A stretch of 64,000 bases of DNA, taken from positions 688,205-752,204 of the forward strand of contig BJOX01000216.1 in NCBI GenBank assembly GCA_009731375.1, read 5' to 3'. Position 1 is the first letter of the stretch. Every line of letters begins with the position of its first letter. This document shows, in pieces, positions 30,697-40,831 of the stretch. This DNA comes from Paulinella micropora (lineage: Eukaryota > Cercozoa > Imbricatea > Euglyphida). Below the pieces are notes generated by a model. The model was given only the letters and a program-made list of their open reading frames with translations, made no database searches and had not been told where the DNA came from. Position numbers and translations under genes: made by a program.

Positions 30697-32301
30697 GAAT
30701 GCTCTTCCTTGAAAAATCCTACGCAAGAAAAAAAGATCAAAAGTTAGCTGTCACGGACAACTCCACGTGAAATGACCATGTATTTATACAAAAGAAAAAA
30801 GGCAAAGCGCTCTGTTACGGCTCTTGTCCACTTTCCTGGGTTTAATAAAACCCAAGAATGACTTGGACACTGTCCCGAAACCGCCGGGGAGCAGGTCAAG
30901 AATGGACCATTGTGCACTACCAGAATCGCTCGTATCACGTGGCTGTTTCAGCCATATCAACACGCCGCGGCCGGGGGATTTCCTGATGCGACCCCTGCTC
31001 GGGCGGGGGTCGAGGGGTTGCTCGGGCGGGGTGTCGAGGCTTTTTTTTTGAGTCAAAAAACATAAAGGTATAACATAGGAAAAAATAAGGGAGGGGGGGA
31101 TGCGACCCAGCCTACAGAAAAACCCCTGCTCGGGAGGGGGTCGGGGGGTGCTCGGGCGGGGTGTCGATGATTTATTTTCAGCAAGAAACATACAAAGTAC
31201 ACACCCTCTGCACCCGTTACATTCCCCTACTCAAACAAAAACCCTGACAACTCTCACTTCCCCCCCCCCCGCACCCAGTTGGAACACGAACGGGAGGAGG
31301 AGACGCTTGCTAGCCCCACGTCATGCACCTCTCAACGCTGAGACTTATCCTCTTTCTCTTTTTTTTCTGTTCTCTTTTCTCTTGGAAATCCAAGCTTATA
31401 AATCCTCTTGGCTTGGGAAAGAGGATGGGGGTGAAGAAATCGGATACCCTTCACTCTGCCCCCGACCCCTCCTCTGAGGCGGAGCCAAGGAAATTAGCAA
31501 CTTAAATTCCCAAAAGGAAGAAAGTGGAATAAGGAGAAAAAGGAAAGGGAAAGAGCTCGTTTTTACGATACCCCCCAAGACCCCGCCCGAGCAGGGGTTT
31601 CTGTAGGCGGGCGCGACACACCCCGCCCGAGCACCCCTCGACCCCGCCCGAGCAGGGGTTTTTCTGTAGGCGGGGTCGCACTTCTCTCCCCTTCTCGCAA
31701 AAACACCCTCTCAGGCAACCTGCGCTCCAGCTGGGGTCGGTTTAGCTCCAGCTTGGCAGGGCCGCTTCCAGCGTTTCCGACTCCGTAAAATATACACTCC
31801 CTCCTCTCTCCCTCTCTCTCTCTTCTTTTTTTGTTCTGTTTCTTTCTTTTTCTGTCGTCTTCGGAGATGGTTTTAGTAACTATTTATGTAACAAAAAAAG
31901 GTAAAAAGAGGAGGGTAAGTGTACCTAACAACACAAAGAGTAAAGGCCCCGCTCACATCTCAGGCCCTCACCCTGCCCTCAAACCCCTGCTGGAGCAGGC
32001 CCTACCCTAGCTGGAGCAGGCCCGACCCCGCTCGGGGCAGGGAGTCGGAAGGGGGGGGGTTAGGTCGGAGTGCACTTTTGTACATTGCCTCCAATCGACC
32101 ATATCAAATTCATGTTTTGGTCATATCATTTGAACCGCGCCGGCCGGGCGCGGGATAATCTAAGGTAGGGGCGCGCGAAAAAAGCTCGACCGCGAGCTGC
32201 TTGGCCAGGGGGTCGTTGGGGCAGAAACGGGACACCCCCTGGCACACCCTCCTCTTCTCTTCTCTTGTCTGACCCTTTGTTCTTTTTTTTCTCTTCTTAC
32301 A
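30697..32301. other. 1.6-kb intergenic region with inverted repeats
   Basis: No supported gene. It holds the inverted-repeat element (31098-31684), pyrimidine-rich tracts (31780-31860), and CTGGAGCAGGCCC-type repeats at 31975-32050. A short frame at 31323-31505 would encode a 60-residue peptide with a hydrophobic start, but nothing else supports it. Confidence 0.5.
31098..31684. repeat. Inverted-repeat element with about 70-bp arms
   Basis: The left arm (31098-31168) contains GCGACCCAGCCTACAGAAAA, then ACCCCTGCTCGGGAGGGGG and GTGCTCGGGCGGGGTGTCG. The right arm (about 31612-31684) is its reverse complement at roughly 90% identity. A further degraded direct copy of the left arm lies at 30985-31040. 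About 440 bases lie between the arms. The shape fits a non-autonomous transposon-like element or a recombination/replication site. No transposase is present. Confidence 0.6.
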
Positions 32302-32370
32302 ATGGAAAATGTTGGATTTAATATCTCGAAGGTGGGGGGCACTCTTCTCCCCGGTTGGTGTCGTGGGAAG

Positions 32371-32488
32371 GTAAGAACGGGGGGTGGGAGAGGGGGAGGC
32401 GGGGGGGGGAGGGGAAGAAAGGGGCAGGGGACTAGGGGGGCAGGGGCGCGCAAGAAAAGCTCAAACCGCAACCCGCCGTTTCGGGCAG
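32371..32488 (+). other. Candidate GT-AG intron of the F-box/LRR gene
   Basis: ATG at 32302 opens MENVGFNISKVGG... and runs to AAG followed by GTAAGAACG (32371), a strong 5' splice site. The AG at 32487-32488 (TTTCGGGCAG) leads into the main frame with the correct phase. The pyrimidine tract is weak, and no transcript data are available. Confidence 0.35.
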
Positions 32489-34894
32489 GGATCGGGTGTG
32501 CGTTTTGCAGGGGCAGTGTGCCCCCGCCTGTTCCGCTGTACCTTGGCGGCCGTCGTCGGCCTGAGCGGCTGGCAGGAAGTTTTCTTTTCTCACGGAGTAG
32601 GGCTTTTGTCTCAGGCGGAGCTAGTAGCTCTCCTGGCGACTTCCAAAGCCTGGGCAGAAGAGCTAAGTGTATACTTGCGGCCACAGCGTTGGCTTCACCT
32701 GGCCTTGGACAACTCGACCTCTTCGGAGCACGTGACCGATGAGGTCCTGGCGGCCGCCGAGAGCGCGCACTGCTACCCGCAGCTGAACACGTCGCTGACG
32801 CTTATTTACAAATCAAGCCACCTGCCTGCAATAATCCCCATCCCGACGAGTAAGCGGCGCTTGCTGCAATTAGCTCTTCCTTGGTTCCACCAGGTTACCG
32901 ACTTGACAGTTGAGTGTGATTCGGGGGCGGCGGCGGAGGTTCTGCGCGCTTGGGTCGCGCACGGCCCCGCGGCCAGGCGGCGGCTGCGTGCTATGTCCCT
33001 GCAGCTGAACTACGACAGCGAAGCGGACGATCAGGCAGAGACAAGAGCACAAACGGAAGCGGTGCTCCGCGAGCTTCTGTCGGGGCTCCAAGAACTCAGC
33101 CTGGGCTACCTGTGCTTTGGGCCGCAGGGGGTAGGCTCTTTGTGGCCGCAGCCGGGCCCCGTCCCTCCCCTGCGGCGCTTAGCCCTGGTACAATGCAGCA
33201 ACCCTCGGTTGTTTGGGGAGGCGTTCTCTGGGCTGGCCCCGACGCTCGAAGAGTTGGAGGTTTGGGCTGAGGACGACGTGGCCAGCCCAGAGAACGCGTT
33301 AGCGCTGTTCTGGGGTTCTCAGCAAGTCTGCTGGCCGCGCCTGCGCCGCGTTTCTACGCAACCCCCCGTTCCTCCTGAGGAGCTGATTGAATTTTTGCTA
33401 GCTTTGGACGAGGATGTGTTCGCCGGACTGGATGCCGGGGGCGTTATCACCTGCGTTCCGGCGCTGCAGTCCTACACACTGAACGTGGCCAACTGTACAG
33501 GGGACGGCGGCATGTACCAAACCCCGGGCTTGGAGAGCTGGGGACAATGGCGGAGCGGGGTACTGGAACGGCTGCAGCAAGCGCTGTGCCCCCGCGGGGG
33601 GCCCGTGCCCACCTTTCTGAAACTAAAACTGCACAACGTAGATCTGCAAAACCCGCCGAGCGAGGGTGACCTGGTGGCACTGCGCCTGTTGGCACCAGCG
33701 CAGCTTACGTTAGTTGACCGGGGGCCGAGCATGTGCGGGGCACACCCGACCGGCGCCCTGCTTGAACAGCTCCTGCAGCACCGCAACGTCGGTGCTGCAA
33801 GAGGGCCGCGACGGCTGGGCTTAACTCTAGCGCTGTGGGCCAGCCCGTTAACGCAGCAGCGTGCTAGAATAGTAGCGGGGGGGTCTGCCGAGTTCTCGGA
33901 GCGCGCGCGGCTAAGGGCCTGGGCCCAATCCTACCAGCGCCTGTTTGCGCAGAGGGGGCTGCGCGTCGCTGACGTCAAGGAGTTCTCTTTTTACTCCTTT
34001 TGGCTAGACGGATATCTGCCACAGGAAGACTGGCGGGACCTGGCCGGGCTAATTGAGCTACAGCGCCTGGTGTGGCGGGGCTTGTGCTCGCTGGGCGCTC
34101 CGCTCTACTGTGGCAGATTCTGGCTCCCCGAACGAGCTCCAGAAGAGACACCCGCTCCCTTGCCACAGTGGGTGCCGCCCGCGCACGGGCCAGTGCTGCC
34201 CCGTGGGGGGATGCGGGGCAGGTTCTCGCTGCTGCGACGGTTCCTCTCGCCGCTCGGAGAGGTCGCCTACGCCGTCAAGGAGTTCTCGTTTGCGCTGAGC
34301 CGTTCTAGGGCGCGGCGGAGCTGGCAGCAGCAGCAGCAGCTGGATAGCGAATGCCGAGCCGCGCCCGACTGGGCCTCCGCCGAGCTGTGGACGTTCCTTG
34401 TTTGTTCGGGGCTGCTAGGCGACGCAGCGCGTTCGGATCAGCCCCTTTCAATCCTCGCACAGGCTGCCCCCTGGGGGCACACTACTTGTGGCTGGCCCTA
34501 CGCGCGACCTTGGTTCGATCGAGCCGGGGTGCGCTGCCTGCTAGGAAACTACGCCTCGATTCTGTTTGAGCGCGTCGAGGCTGCCGCCTACAAGGGCGGG
34601 TCTGCGCACCCTTCTCTGGACAAGCTGGTGTCAGAGCTCAAGGGTTGTCTAGCATCTCTCAGAGACGAAGATTCCAAGGGCAGTCTCTGGTTTCAAAAGG
34701 AACAAAGCCGGAGACTGTCAGGCTATGTGCTGGAAGACACCTATGCTTACCAGAATATTGCATTACTAAGCCAAAGCTTGGCTCTTCACGTAGAGAAAGC
34801 TCTCTCCAAACCCTACAGCCACGCCAGCTGGAAAGAAATGCGTTTGTCTCTGCTGCTTCCGCTGAGCGAGCAACTAAGGGAGAATGCGCTCTAA
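32384..34894 (+). CDS. F-box/LRR-like protein, long paralogue
   Basis: The frame is open from a GTG at 32384 to a TAA at 34894. Family homology starts only near VGLSGWQEVFFSHGVGLLSQ (about 32557). That segment up to LRPQRWLHLAL resembles an F-box (GLL...LVALLATSKAWAEEL). Next comes LRR-like sequence (LPWFHQVTDLTVECDSGAA, LRRLALVQCSNPRL, LEELEVWAE) and a C-terminal half shared with the paralogue at 55959 (EVAYAVKEFSF, ELWTFLVCSGLLGDAA). It ends SGYVLEDTY...LSEQLRENAL, as the paralogue at 39309 does. F-box proteins recruit substrates to SCF ubiquitin ligases, so a host-protein degradation role is inferred. There is no good ATG in frame. Residues before 32489 are G-rich junk. An exon from ATG 32302 to 32370, joined at 32489, would supply a start. 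Confidence 0.72.
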   Translation: MGEGEAGGGGEERGRGLGGQGRARKAQTATRRFGQGSGVRFAGAVCPRLFRCTLAAVVGLSGWQEVFFSHGVGLLSQAELVALLATSKAWAEELSVYLRPQRWLHLALDNSTSSEHVTDEVLAAAESAHCYPQLNTSLTLIYKSSHLPAIIPIPTSKRRLLQLALPWFHQVTDLTVECDSGAAAEVLRAWVAHGPAARRRLRAMSLQLNYDSEADDQAETRAQTEAVLRELLSGLQELSLGYLCFGPQGVGSLWPQPGPVPPLRRLALVQCSNPRLFGEAFSGLAPTLEELEVWAEDDVASPENALALFWGSQQVCWPRLRRVSTQPPVPPEELIEFLLALDEDVFAGLDAGGVITCVPALQSYTLNVANCTGDGGMYQTPGLESWGQWRSGVLERLQQALCPRGGPVPTFLKLKLHNVDLQNPPSEGDLVALRLLAPAQLTLVDRGPSMCGAHPTGALLEQLLQHRNVGAARGPRRLGLTLALWASPLTQQRARIVAGGSAEFSERARLRAWAQSYQRLFAQRGLRVADVKEFSFYSFWLDGYLPQEDWRDLAGLIELQRLVWRGLCSLGAPLYCGRFWLPERAPEETPAPLPQWVPPAHGPVLPRGGMRGRFSLLRRFLSPLGEVAYAVKEFSFALSRSRARRSWQQQQQLDSECRAAPDWASAELWTFLVCSGLLGDAARSDQPLSILAQAAPWGHTTCGWPYARPWFDRAGVRCLLGNYASILFERVEAAAYKGGSAHPSLDKLVSELKGCLASLRDEDSKGSLWFQKEQSRRLSGYVLEDTYAYQNIALLSQSLALHVEKALSKPYSHASWKEMRLSLLLPLSEQLRENAL

Positions 34895-34962
34895 AAAGGT
34901 AAAGTAGAAACCTGGCCAGTTCCGGTTCTGGATGCTGCTTTTTTTCCGTCAAGTGTAGCGTC

Positions 34963-34972
34963 TTTAATTAAA
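34963..34972. terminator. TTTAATTAAA palindrome between convergent genes
   Basis: It overlaps the TAA of the minus-strand macrodomain gene and lies about 70 bases after the plus-strand F-box gene. Similar palindromes sit at 44870 and 55956, also at gene ends. Confidence 0.5.
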
Positions 34973-36421
34973 AGGAGTTTATGTACTTGGGGGCAAAACC
35001 AGCATGCGATTCTAACGCAATTATCAAGTCTTGGGTGGTTTCCACATCGATGTTGACAAGCCTTATTTCTTTGAGCTGTCTAGACTGGAGGCTAAATTCT
35101 GCGCAGGCCTCTAGAATGATATTGGTGCCTTGCTTTCTCGGAAAGCCGAAAATTCCCGTTGAGATGGCCGGGATGGAAATCCAATCAAATGCCCGTTCTT
35201 CTGCATGTTCTAGCACTGCCTGAACGGCCCCTCTTAGCTCTCGGCTTTCTGGGTCAGTCGCCTTGCCTTTTACAGCAACTCTAGGCCCCACTACGTGTAG
35301 TATGTGCTGTGCCTGCATATCACCGGCCGTGGTCTCTGCAACCTGGCCTTTCTGCAGCTTGCCGTTGTTTTTGCGCAGCCATTTATTACTCTCTATCACT
35401 GTCTTATAGTGCCCCTTTTCATCTTTGCCTCCTGCCCTCTTGAGCGCCGCAGCCACCCCAGCGCCATGATCTAATCTTTTGTTGGCTGGATTGACTAGGG
35501 CGCCTTTGCCCTCACCACTCCCCTGGCATATATCTCCAGTGTATATACGAATTATGGGACCGCCCCCCCGGGACCGCCATCGTCTTTCGCTACGAGCGAC
35601 GGCTTGCGGCGCTTGCACGCGTGCCAGCCCCCGCCCGCGTGGGGGCTGTATTTGCTCTACATAATATGGATCGAGCTTTTGGTAATGGAGCACACAAATC
35701 CGTAGCGCAGGCTCCCCCCCAGGCTCTGCTGGGATCTGTACTTTCTGCACCACCTGAGCCGCTCTTTTAATCGCCGCTGCAATGTCCTCGCGCCGGTTCC
35801 CGAAAACCCCTCCACCCACAAAAGTCAAAAAAACCTTGACAGGACTCCGCGCAGCGGTCGGAACTTGTCGCAAGTAACGCCGCAGGGCAAAAAGCAGGGT
35901 CGCTTCGTACTGAGCCTCGAGAATTAAACTGGCCAACGGATACCACGCGTGCTTTTCTTCTGCACTTGCATCCGGGGAGGTCGCATACGCTATCCCTAGC
36001 GCCGAGCACAACACTTGGTGCACAAACTGCGATGCAGGCGCTTCCCTCAGCGTGAACAGGTTATTCTCTCGTTTTGCAAAAGGCACCTCGGCGTTGGTCA
36101 CTAACCCTACTTGCTGGAGCTCCCGGATCTTATCTATTTCTTCTGGAGGAGCACGCTCCAAGTACGCTTTGATCTTTTGCATTTGTTCGGCGCTGCAGAA
36201 AGCGTACCCGTTCTTGACCAGGAGAAAGTCGGAACCGTCTGCGCTTTGCGTACCAAACAGGTTTTCCTTTAGTACCCCAATGACCCCGGCGAGGGTAGTC
36301 AGCTGGGACTCGGCGCCTTCTCGGCAGTATTGCCTAAAGAACAGAGCGGGGGCTGCGGCCAGAGCGCAGTCAGGGCCCTGCGTCTTGTCGCTGTAATAAC
36401 AAGTGATACCGTGCTCGGGCA
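34968..36421 (-). CDS. Macrodomain part of the ADP-ribose protein (5' end cut by gap)
   Basis: The frame is open from the gap edge down to a TAA at 34968, which makes it the true C-terminal part of the protein whose N-terminus is at 36432-39099. It holds a segment with LTFVGGGVFGNRREDIAAAI and then a macrodomain: IIRIYTGDICQ, GALVNPANKRLDHGAGVAAAL, HILHVVGPRV, and SIPAISTGIFGFP. The N-P-A-N, HGAGVA and P-x-x-S-T-G-I-F-G loops are the ADP-ribose binding and catalytic loops of macrodomains. Its first 1,071 bases (35351-36421) repeat at 36432-37502 with only about five differences, so this is probably the same locus assembled twice. If so, the complete protein is about 1,016 residues. Macrodomains bind or remove ADP-ribose from proteins or nucleic acids. 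Confidence 0.85.
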
Positions 36422-36431
36422 NNNNNNNNNN
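36422..36431. other. Assembly gap (10 N) between near-identical flanks
   Basis: Sequence left of the gap (35351-36421) and right of it (36432-37502) is the same locus at about 99.5% identity, so the gap is most likely an unmerged overlap of two contigs. Confidence 0.97.
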
Positions 36432-39099
36432 TCTGCAGCTTGCCGTTGTTTTTGCGCAGCCATTTATTACTCTCTATCACTGTCTTATAGTGCCCCTTTT
36501 CATCTTTGCCTCCTGCCCTCTTGAGCGCCGCAGCCACCCCAGCGCCATGATCTAATCTTTTGTTGGCTGGATTGACTAGGGCGCCTTTGCCCTCACCACT
36601 CCCCTGGCATATATCTCCAGTGTATATACGAATTATGGGACCGCCCCCCCGGGGCCGCCATCGTCTTTCGCTACGAGCGACGGCTTGCGGCGCTTGCACG
36701 CGTGCCAGCCCCCGCCCGCGTGGGGGCTGTATTTGCTCTACATAATATGGATCGAGCTTTTGGTAATGGAGCACACAAATCCGTAGCGCAGGCTCTCCCC
36801 CAGGCTCTGCTGGGATCTGTACTTTCTGCACCACCTGAGCCGCTCTTTTAATCGCCGCTGCAATGTCCTCGCGCCGGTTCCCGAAAACCCCTCCACCCAC
36901 AAAAGTCAAAAAAACCTTGACAGGACTCCGCGCAGCGGTCGGAACTTGTCGCAAGTAACGCCGCAGGGCAAAAAGCAGGGTCGCTTCGTACTGAGCCTCG
37001 AGAATTAAACTGGCCAACGGATACCACGCGTGCTTTTCTTCTGCACTTGCATCCGGGGAGGTCGCATACGCTATCCCTAGCGCCGAGCACAACACTTGGT
37101 GCACAAACTGCGATGCAGGCGCTTCCCTCAGCGTGAACAGGTTATTCTCTCGTTTTGCAAAAGGCACCTCGGCGTTGGTCACTAACCCTACTTGCTGGAG
37201 CTCCCGGATCTTATCTATTTCTTCTGGAGGAGCACGCTCCAAGTACGCTTTGATCTTTTGCATTTGTTTGGCGCTGCAGAAAGCGTACCCGTTCTTGACC
37301 AAGAGAAAGTCGGAACCGTCTGCGCTTTGCGTACCAAACAGGTTTTCCTTTAGTACCCCAATGACCCCGGCGAGGGTATTCAGCTGGGACTCGGCGCCTT
37401 CTCGGCAGTATTGCCTAAAGAACAGAGCGGGGGCTGCGGCCAGAGCGCAGTCAGGGCCCTGCGTCTTGTCGCTGTAATAACAAGTGATACCGTGCTCGGG
37501 CATCTGGCGGGGGCTAATAAACTCGAGGCAATTGAATTGAGATGCAACCTGAAAGACGGCCCCGTTGTTGTCAGAGTCGCAGTGTTCATTAAAAGCGGAA
37601 AGAGTGACTTTGTGCTCAACCGACACTCGAACAGGAGCACCTCTACTATTTACTGCCCTACACTCCTGCGCAGCAAGGCCCAGAACTTCCTGTCTCAGGT
37701 CGCGGAGTATGGGTACCTCAAAGTTGCCCGCAATAAATTGCCGTGGTGAGGCTTTTGTGATTTGGCGCATAATGTACACACTTTCCGAACCTATCTTCGC
37801 TAGAGAGCTCACGTACTGTTGCTTATTAAATGCAAAGGCAAGGCCGTCGCCGATATAAGAGACTCTTTCTTTGAAACCAAAAAGCAAATTGAACCAGTCG
37901 CCATTTCGAGCTGTGCGCAGGCTCTCTACGCCTGTGCGCCCCGTCTGTGGGGGGGAATTCGGCCGTGTTAGTAGCTGCTGGATTTTGACGTGAAGTTCTT
38001 TGACGGACTTGGGGTTGCTATTGAAAACCGCTATGAACCAGGCGGGTGGATTTGCTTGTCTTTGATTGACGGTGCCGTAGAACGCTCCGACCAGCTGACA
38101 CACTAGGACGGCCAGGGAGTTGCTGCCAAGGGACAAATGGGAGCACAGCAAGACAGCCCGCTCAAACTTGTCGGACGCTTGCTCAAGTAAATTACCTTTC
38201 GTGTGCAGCACGTGCAACGCCACGGCCAGGGCGTCTAAACAGTTGACGGGATTTATCGGGCCCGCCGAAGACCCGGCGCGTGCTAACACAAAATCCTTTA
38301 ATTTCCCGTTCCAGCTAGACCCCGAGTTGCTGGAAGCCAGGCAGGAAACTGTCTCCAACAATTTAGAGGGGAACTCTTGTAGTAGTTGCCGCAGGCCGTC
38401 GCCTTGTATGTAATGACTCTTCAGCCAGGCCCAGTCGTCCGCGCACATTTCGCTAAGATGTTGGTTGATCTCAGCTTTTACGGGAAGGCGGCCGTCGACA
38501 ACCTGGCCAAGCTCGGGCTTCTTCCCCTCTTTGACAAGGCCCAGCGCGCGGTAGAGCACAAAGGCAAAGAGCATGGCGCACTGGGCGGTTTCTGGGTGCC
38601 CGTGCGTTGTTCTGCTTTGTATATACGCAGCCAACAGGCAAGATTTGGCGTCGTCGTGGTACTTTATGGCAACGGGCGCCGTGCGCAGAACGGCAGCGCT
38701 GCCCGGATTTGTGCTGTCGTTTTGCAAAGGAACAAGGGGGGTGGACTTGGTAGGCGTGAAGGATTCAAACGTTTCTTTTAATGTCTTGCCCAGCAGTTTG
38801 CGTTCGCGGTCTTTGTCCATCGAACGGTGGGCTCCACCCATGTACCACTTGTCAAAGTTATGGCGCAGTTCGATTGGCTCTAGCTGGGCGCTGTGCTTGT
38901 CTAGCAAAGCAAGCGCGTCTACCAAGCAGAAAGCCATCGCGGCGTCTCCTGTATGCTTGCCGGGCACACCCGTTTGCTCCGGCAAGGACTTGAGATCGCC
39001 GAAAATACCCCCCAGTAGGATGCCCGTGGCATAGTCTTTTAGCTTTGCTTGCTCGGTAGACAGGGTACCCCCGTGCTGGGCATCCTTTCGGTTGGACAT
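36432..39099 (-). CDS. ADP-ribosylglycohydrolase-like plus macrodomain fusion, N-terminal part
   Basis: ATG at 39099 (MSNRKDAQHGG). Residues 20-350 follow the DraG/ARH fold: GILLGGIFGDLKSLPEQ, HTGDAAMAFCLVDAL, NPGSAAVLRTAPVAI, SRTTHGHPETA and LGSNSLAVLVCQLVGAFYG. In active members the second and last motifs carry metal-binding aspartates (TDDTxM and GDTDT-type). Here they read HTGDAAM and LGSNSL, so hydrolysis by this domain is doubtful. Next is a region (about 480-770) with VASQFNCLEFISPRQMPE, TQGPDCALAAAPALFFRQY and LTFVGGGVFGN. I recall this combination from uncharacterised bacterial and eukaryotic proteins but cannot name it. The macrodomain starts near residue 825 and is cut by the gap. 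The likely role is sensing or reversing host ADP-ribosylation (inference). Confidence 0.82.
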
Positions 39100-39132
39100 A
39101 TCCTCTAATCCCCCGCCCTTTTTAGAAAAGGA

Positions 39133-39156
39133 TTTTTATAGCTATATGTATATACC
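39133..39156 (-). promoter_or_regulatory. TATA-like promoter of the ADP-ribose protein gene
   Basis: Read on the minus strand: GGTATATACATATAGC, then TATAAAAATCC, about 35-60 bases before the ATG at 39099. Confidence 0.45.
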
Positions 39157-39179
39157 GCGCGGGGGGGGGGGGGGGGGGG

Positions 39180-39218
39180 NNNNNNNNNNNNNNNNNNNNN
39201 NNNNNNNNNNNNNNNNNN
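39180..39218. other. Assembly gap (39 N) inside a poly-G run
   Basis: Flanked by about 19 G on the left and about 18 G on the right. Confidence 0.99.
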
Positions 39219-39308
39219 GGGGGGGGGGGGGGGGGGTAGGAGAGACGTGCCCGTCGCTCTTTCCCCCCACCCCCTCTCTCCCCCCCAAAAAAAGAATGCT
39301 TAGTCTCT

Positions 39309-40517
39309 TTATTCTGTCCTTATCAGAGTGCTCAGCTGCGCTAGCACTGTTGCGTGGATGTCTGTCCAAAAGGCGGGGCTGTGGGGTAGCGACAAGGCTG
39401 CCTCTACGCGGCGGAGCAACTCGAGGCTCAACTCGTGGATTTGCTGTCTACATTGCCCCTTCTCCAGCACGTAGCCAGACAGAAAAGTAGGCGCTAAGTC
39501 CTGGGCATCCGCCTTGTTTAAGACCGCCACGACAAATCTTGCCAAGTCAAGCTCGTAGGACTCCAGCGCCGGCGTGCAGGCGGGTTCCCACTGCAGCCCC
39601 GTGCCAGCCTCCGCGCCGAAGCCCCGCAGCAAATCCACTAGACCCCGCGGTGACAGGGCCCCCCCCGCGACCACGCGACGGAGCCGGGGCCAACACACGG
39701 GCCGGAGCGCCCCCACAGGCAACACAAAGCCGTTCTCCGGTACATCGCAGTCGCCGCCCCTGTACACCTCCACCACTTCTAGCGTCGGAGCCAGGCGTTC
39801 AAACGCCTCGCCCCACAGTCGGGAGCCACTGCAGTATTTAAGCCTCAACCGTGATAAGGGCGGCACAGGGCCGGGCTCCGGCCACAGGCCGCCCAGGCCG
39901 CGCTCACCAAAATGCACACAGTCCAAGCGCAACTCTTGCACACCCCGCAGCAGCCCGCGCAACGCCGGCTCAATCTGCTCGTCGTACAACATGAACGACC
40001 TTTCGTCATCGGGTTCTTCGTCGTACAGTTTTAGAGATAGCGAGCGTAGCTCCTGCCGCGGGCCGTACTTGCGCCAGGCACACAAAAGCGTTTCGGCGGC
40101 CTGCACGTCGCACTCCACACGCAGATGAACCACGTGCCGAAACCAAGGCAGGGCCAGCCGCAGCAGCCGCCGCCTGCGCGGCGGCATGGGCGTGCGCAGC
40201 TGGAGAAAGTCCTGTGTGTAATTAAGCCGGAGCACCGTGTTCAGCTGCGGGAAACAGCTCGCGCCTTCCGCGGCGGCCACTTCTTCTTCTGTCAAGTCCT
40301 CCGTCAGGGACTCGTCGCCCAGGGCACGGGATACCCAGCGCTGCGGTCTCACGTACACTGACAGCTGCTGCTCCCAAGCTTTGCAGCTCTGCAAAAGTTG
40401 CACCAAGTCAACAGCCGAAAGCAAGCCGGCACCATGCGAAAAGAAAACCTCTTCCCAGTCGCTTAGCCCGCTTGCAGCCACCGGCTCCAGGCACCGACGC
40501 TTGGCTGTGCGAAGCAT
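39309..40517 (-). CDS. F-box/LRR-like protein, short paralogue with internal deletion
   Basis: 402 residues from a clear ATG at 40517 (MLRTAKRRCLEPVAASG). The F-box-like segment is LSDWEEVFFSHGAGLLSAVD, then LVQLLQSCKAWEQQL and VRPQRW. The LRR-like part follows (LPWFRHVVHLRVECDVQAA, LRSLSLKLYDEE, PPLSRLRLKYCSGSRL, LEVVEVYRGG). After ALESYELDLARFV the sequence jumps to SGYVLEKGQ...RVEAALSLPHSPAFW, which matches the very end of the 836-residue paralogue at 32384. About 380 central and C-terminal residues are therefore missing, yet the frame is kept. It gives the most reliable N-terminus for the family. An SCF adaptor role is inferred from the F-box-like region only. Confidence 0.78.
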   Translation of the reverse strand: MLRTAKRRCLEPVAASGLSDWEEVFFSHGAGLLSAVDLVQLLQSCKAWEQQLSVYVRPQRWVSRALGDESLTEDLTEEEVAAAEGASCFPQLNTVLRLNYTQDFLQLRTPMPPRRRRLLRLALPWFRHVVHLRVECDVQAAETLLCAWRKYGPRQELRSLSLKLYDEEPDDERSFMLYDEQIEPALRGLLRGVQELRLDCVHFGERGLGGLWPEPGPVPPLSRLRLKYCSGSRLWGEAFERLAPTLEVVEVYRGGDCDVPENGFVLPVGALRPVCWPRLRRVVAGGALSPRGLVDLLRGFGAEAGTGLQWEPACTPALESYELDLARFVVAVLNKADAQDLAPTFLSGYVLEKGQCRQQIHELSLELLRRVEAALSLPHSPAFWTDIHATVLAQLSTLIRTE

Positions 40518-40750
40518 GTCAGCCCCTTTCCCTCCCCCTCCTTTGGTTCCTAGTCTTATTCTGGTTTCTTTCTTTTTTTTTTGGGGGGGGGGGGAGAGAA
40601 GAAGGAAACTACAACAAAGGAGGACGGGAGGCGGGGGGGGCTCTACCCCGCCCCCGCGCGCGAACCCTCGCGTCCAGGAAGGGCGTGGGACGGTTTTTAA
40701 AAATGGGGGGAGTGTTTAGGGGGGGGGGGTGCCCCCCCCCTCCGGTGACA
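40518..40750. other. Divergent intergenic region with poly-G runs
   Basis: Separates the minus-strand F-box gene and the plus-strand cyclin. Contains T-rich then G-rich runs (40561-40595) and a G/C foldback (40719-40740). No clear TATA box. Confidence 0.45.
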
Positions 40751-40831
40751 ATGAGCACAACAGAGATGCAGACCCAGAAAACCTCTCTTCTTTTTTTCTT
40801 GCTGAGCATCGTCGCGCTCGGAGCTGCATGA
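40751..40831 (+). CDS. 26-residue upstream frame overlapping the cyclin start
   Basis: ATG at 40751 opens a 26-residue frame ending SLLFFLLSIVALGAA. Its TGA (40829-40831) overlaps the cyclin ATG (40828-40830) as ATGA. It could be a regulatory upstream frame or chance. Confidence 0.3.
   Translation: MSTTEMQTQKTSLLFFLLSIVALGAA

Noticed and set aside
31323-31505. 60-residue frame with a hydrophobic start inside the inverted-repeat element
   Set aside because: Low complexity, no upstream signal, and a competing frame on the other strand.
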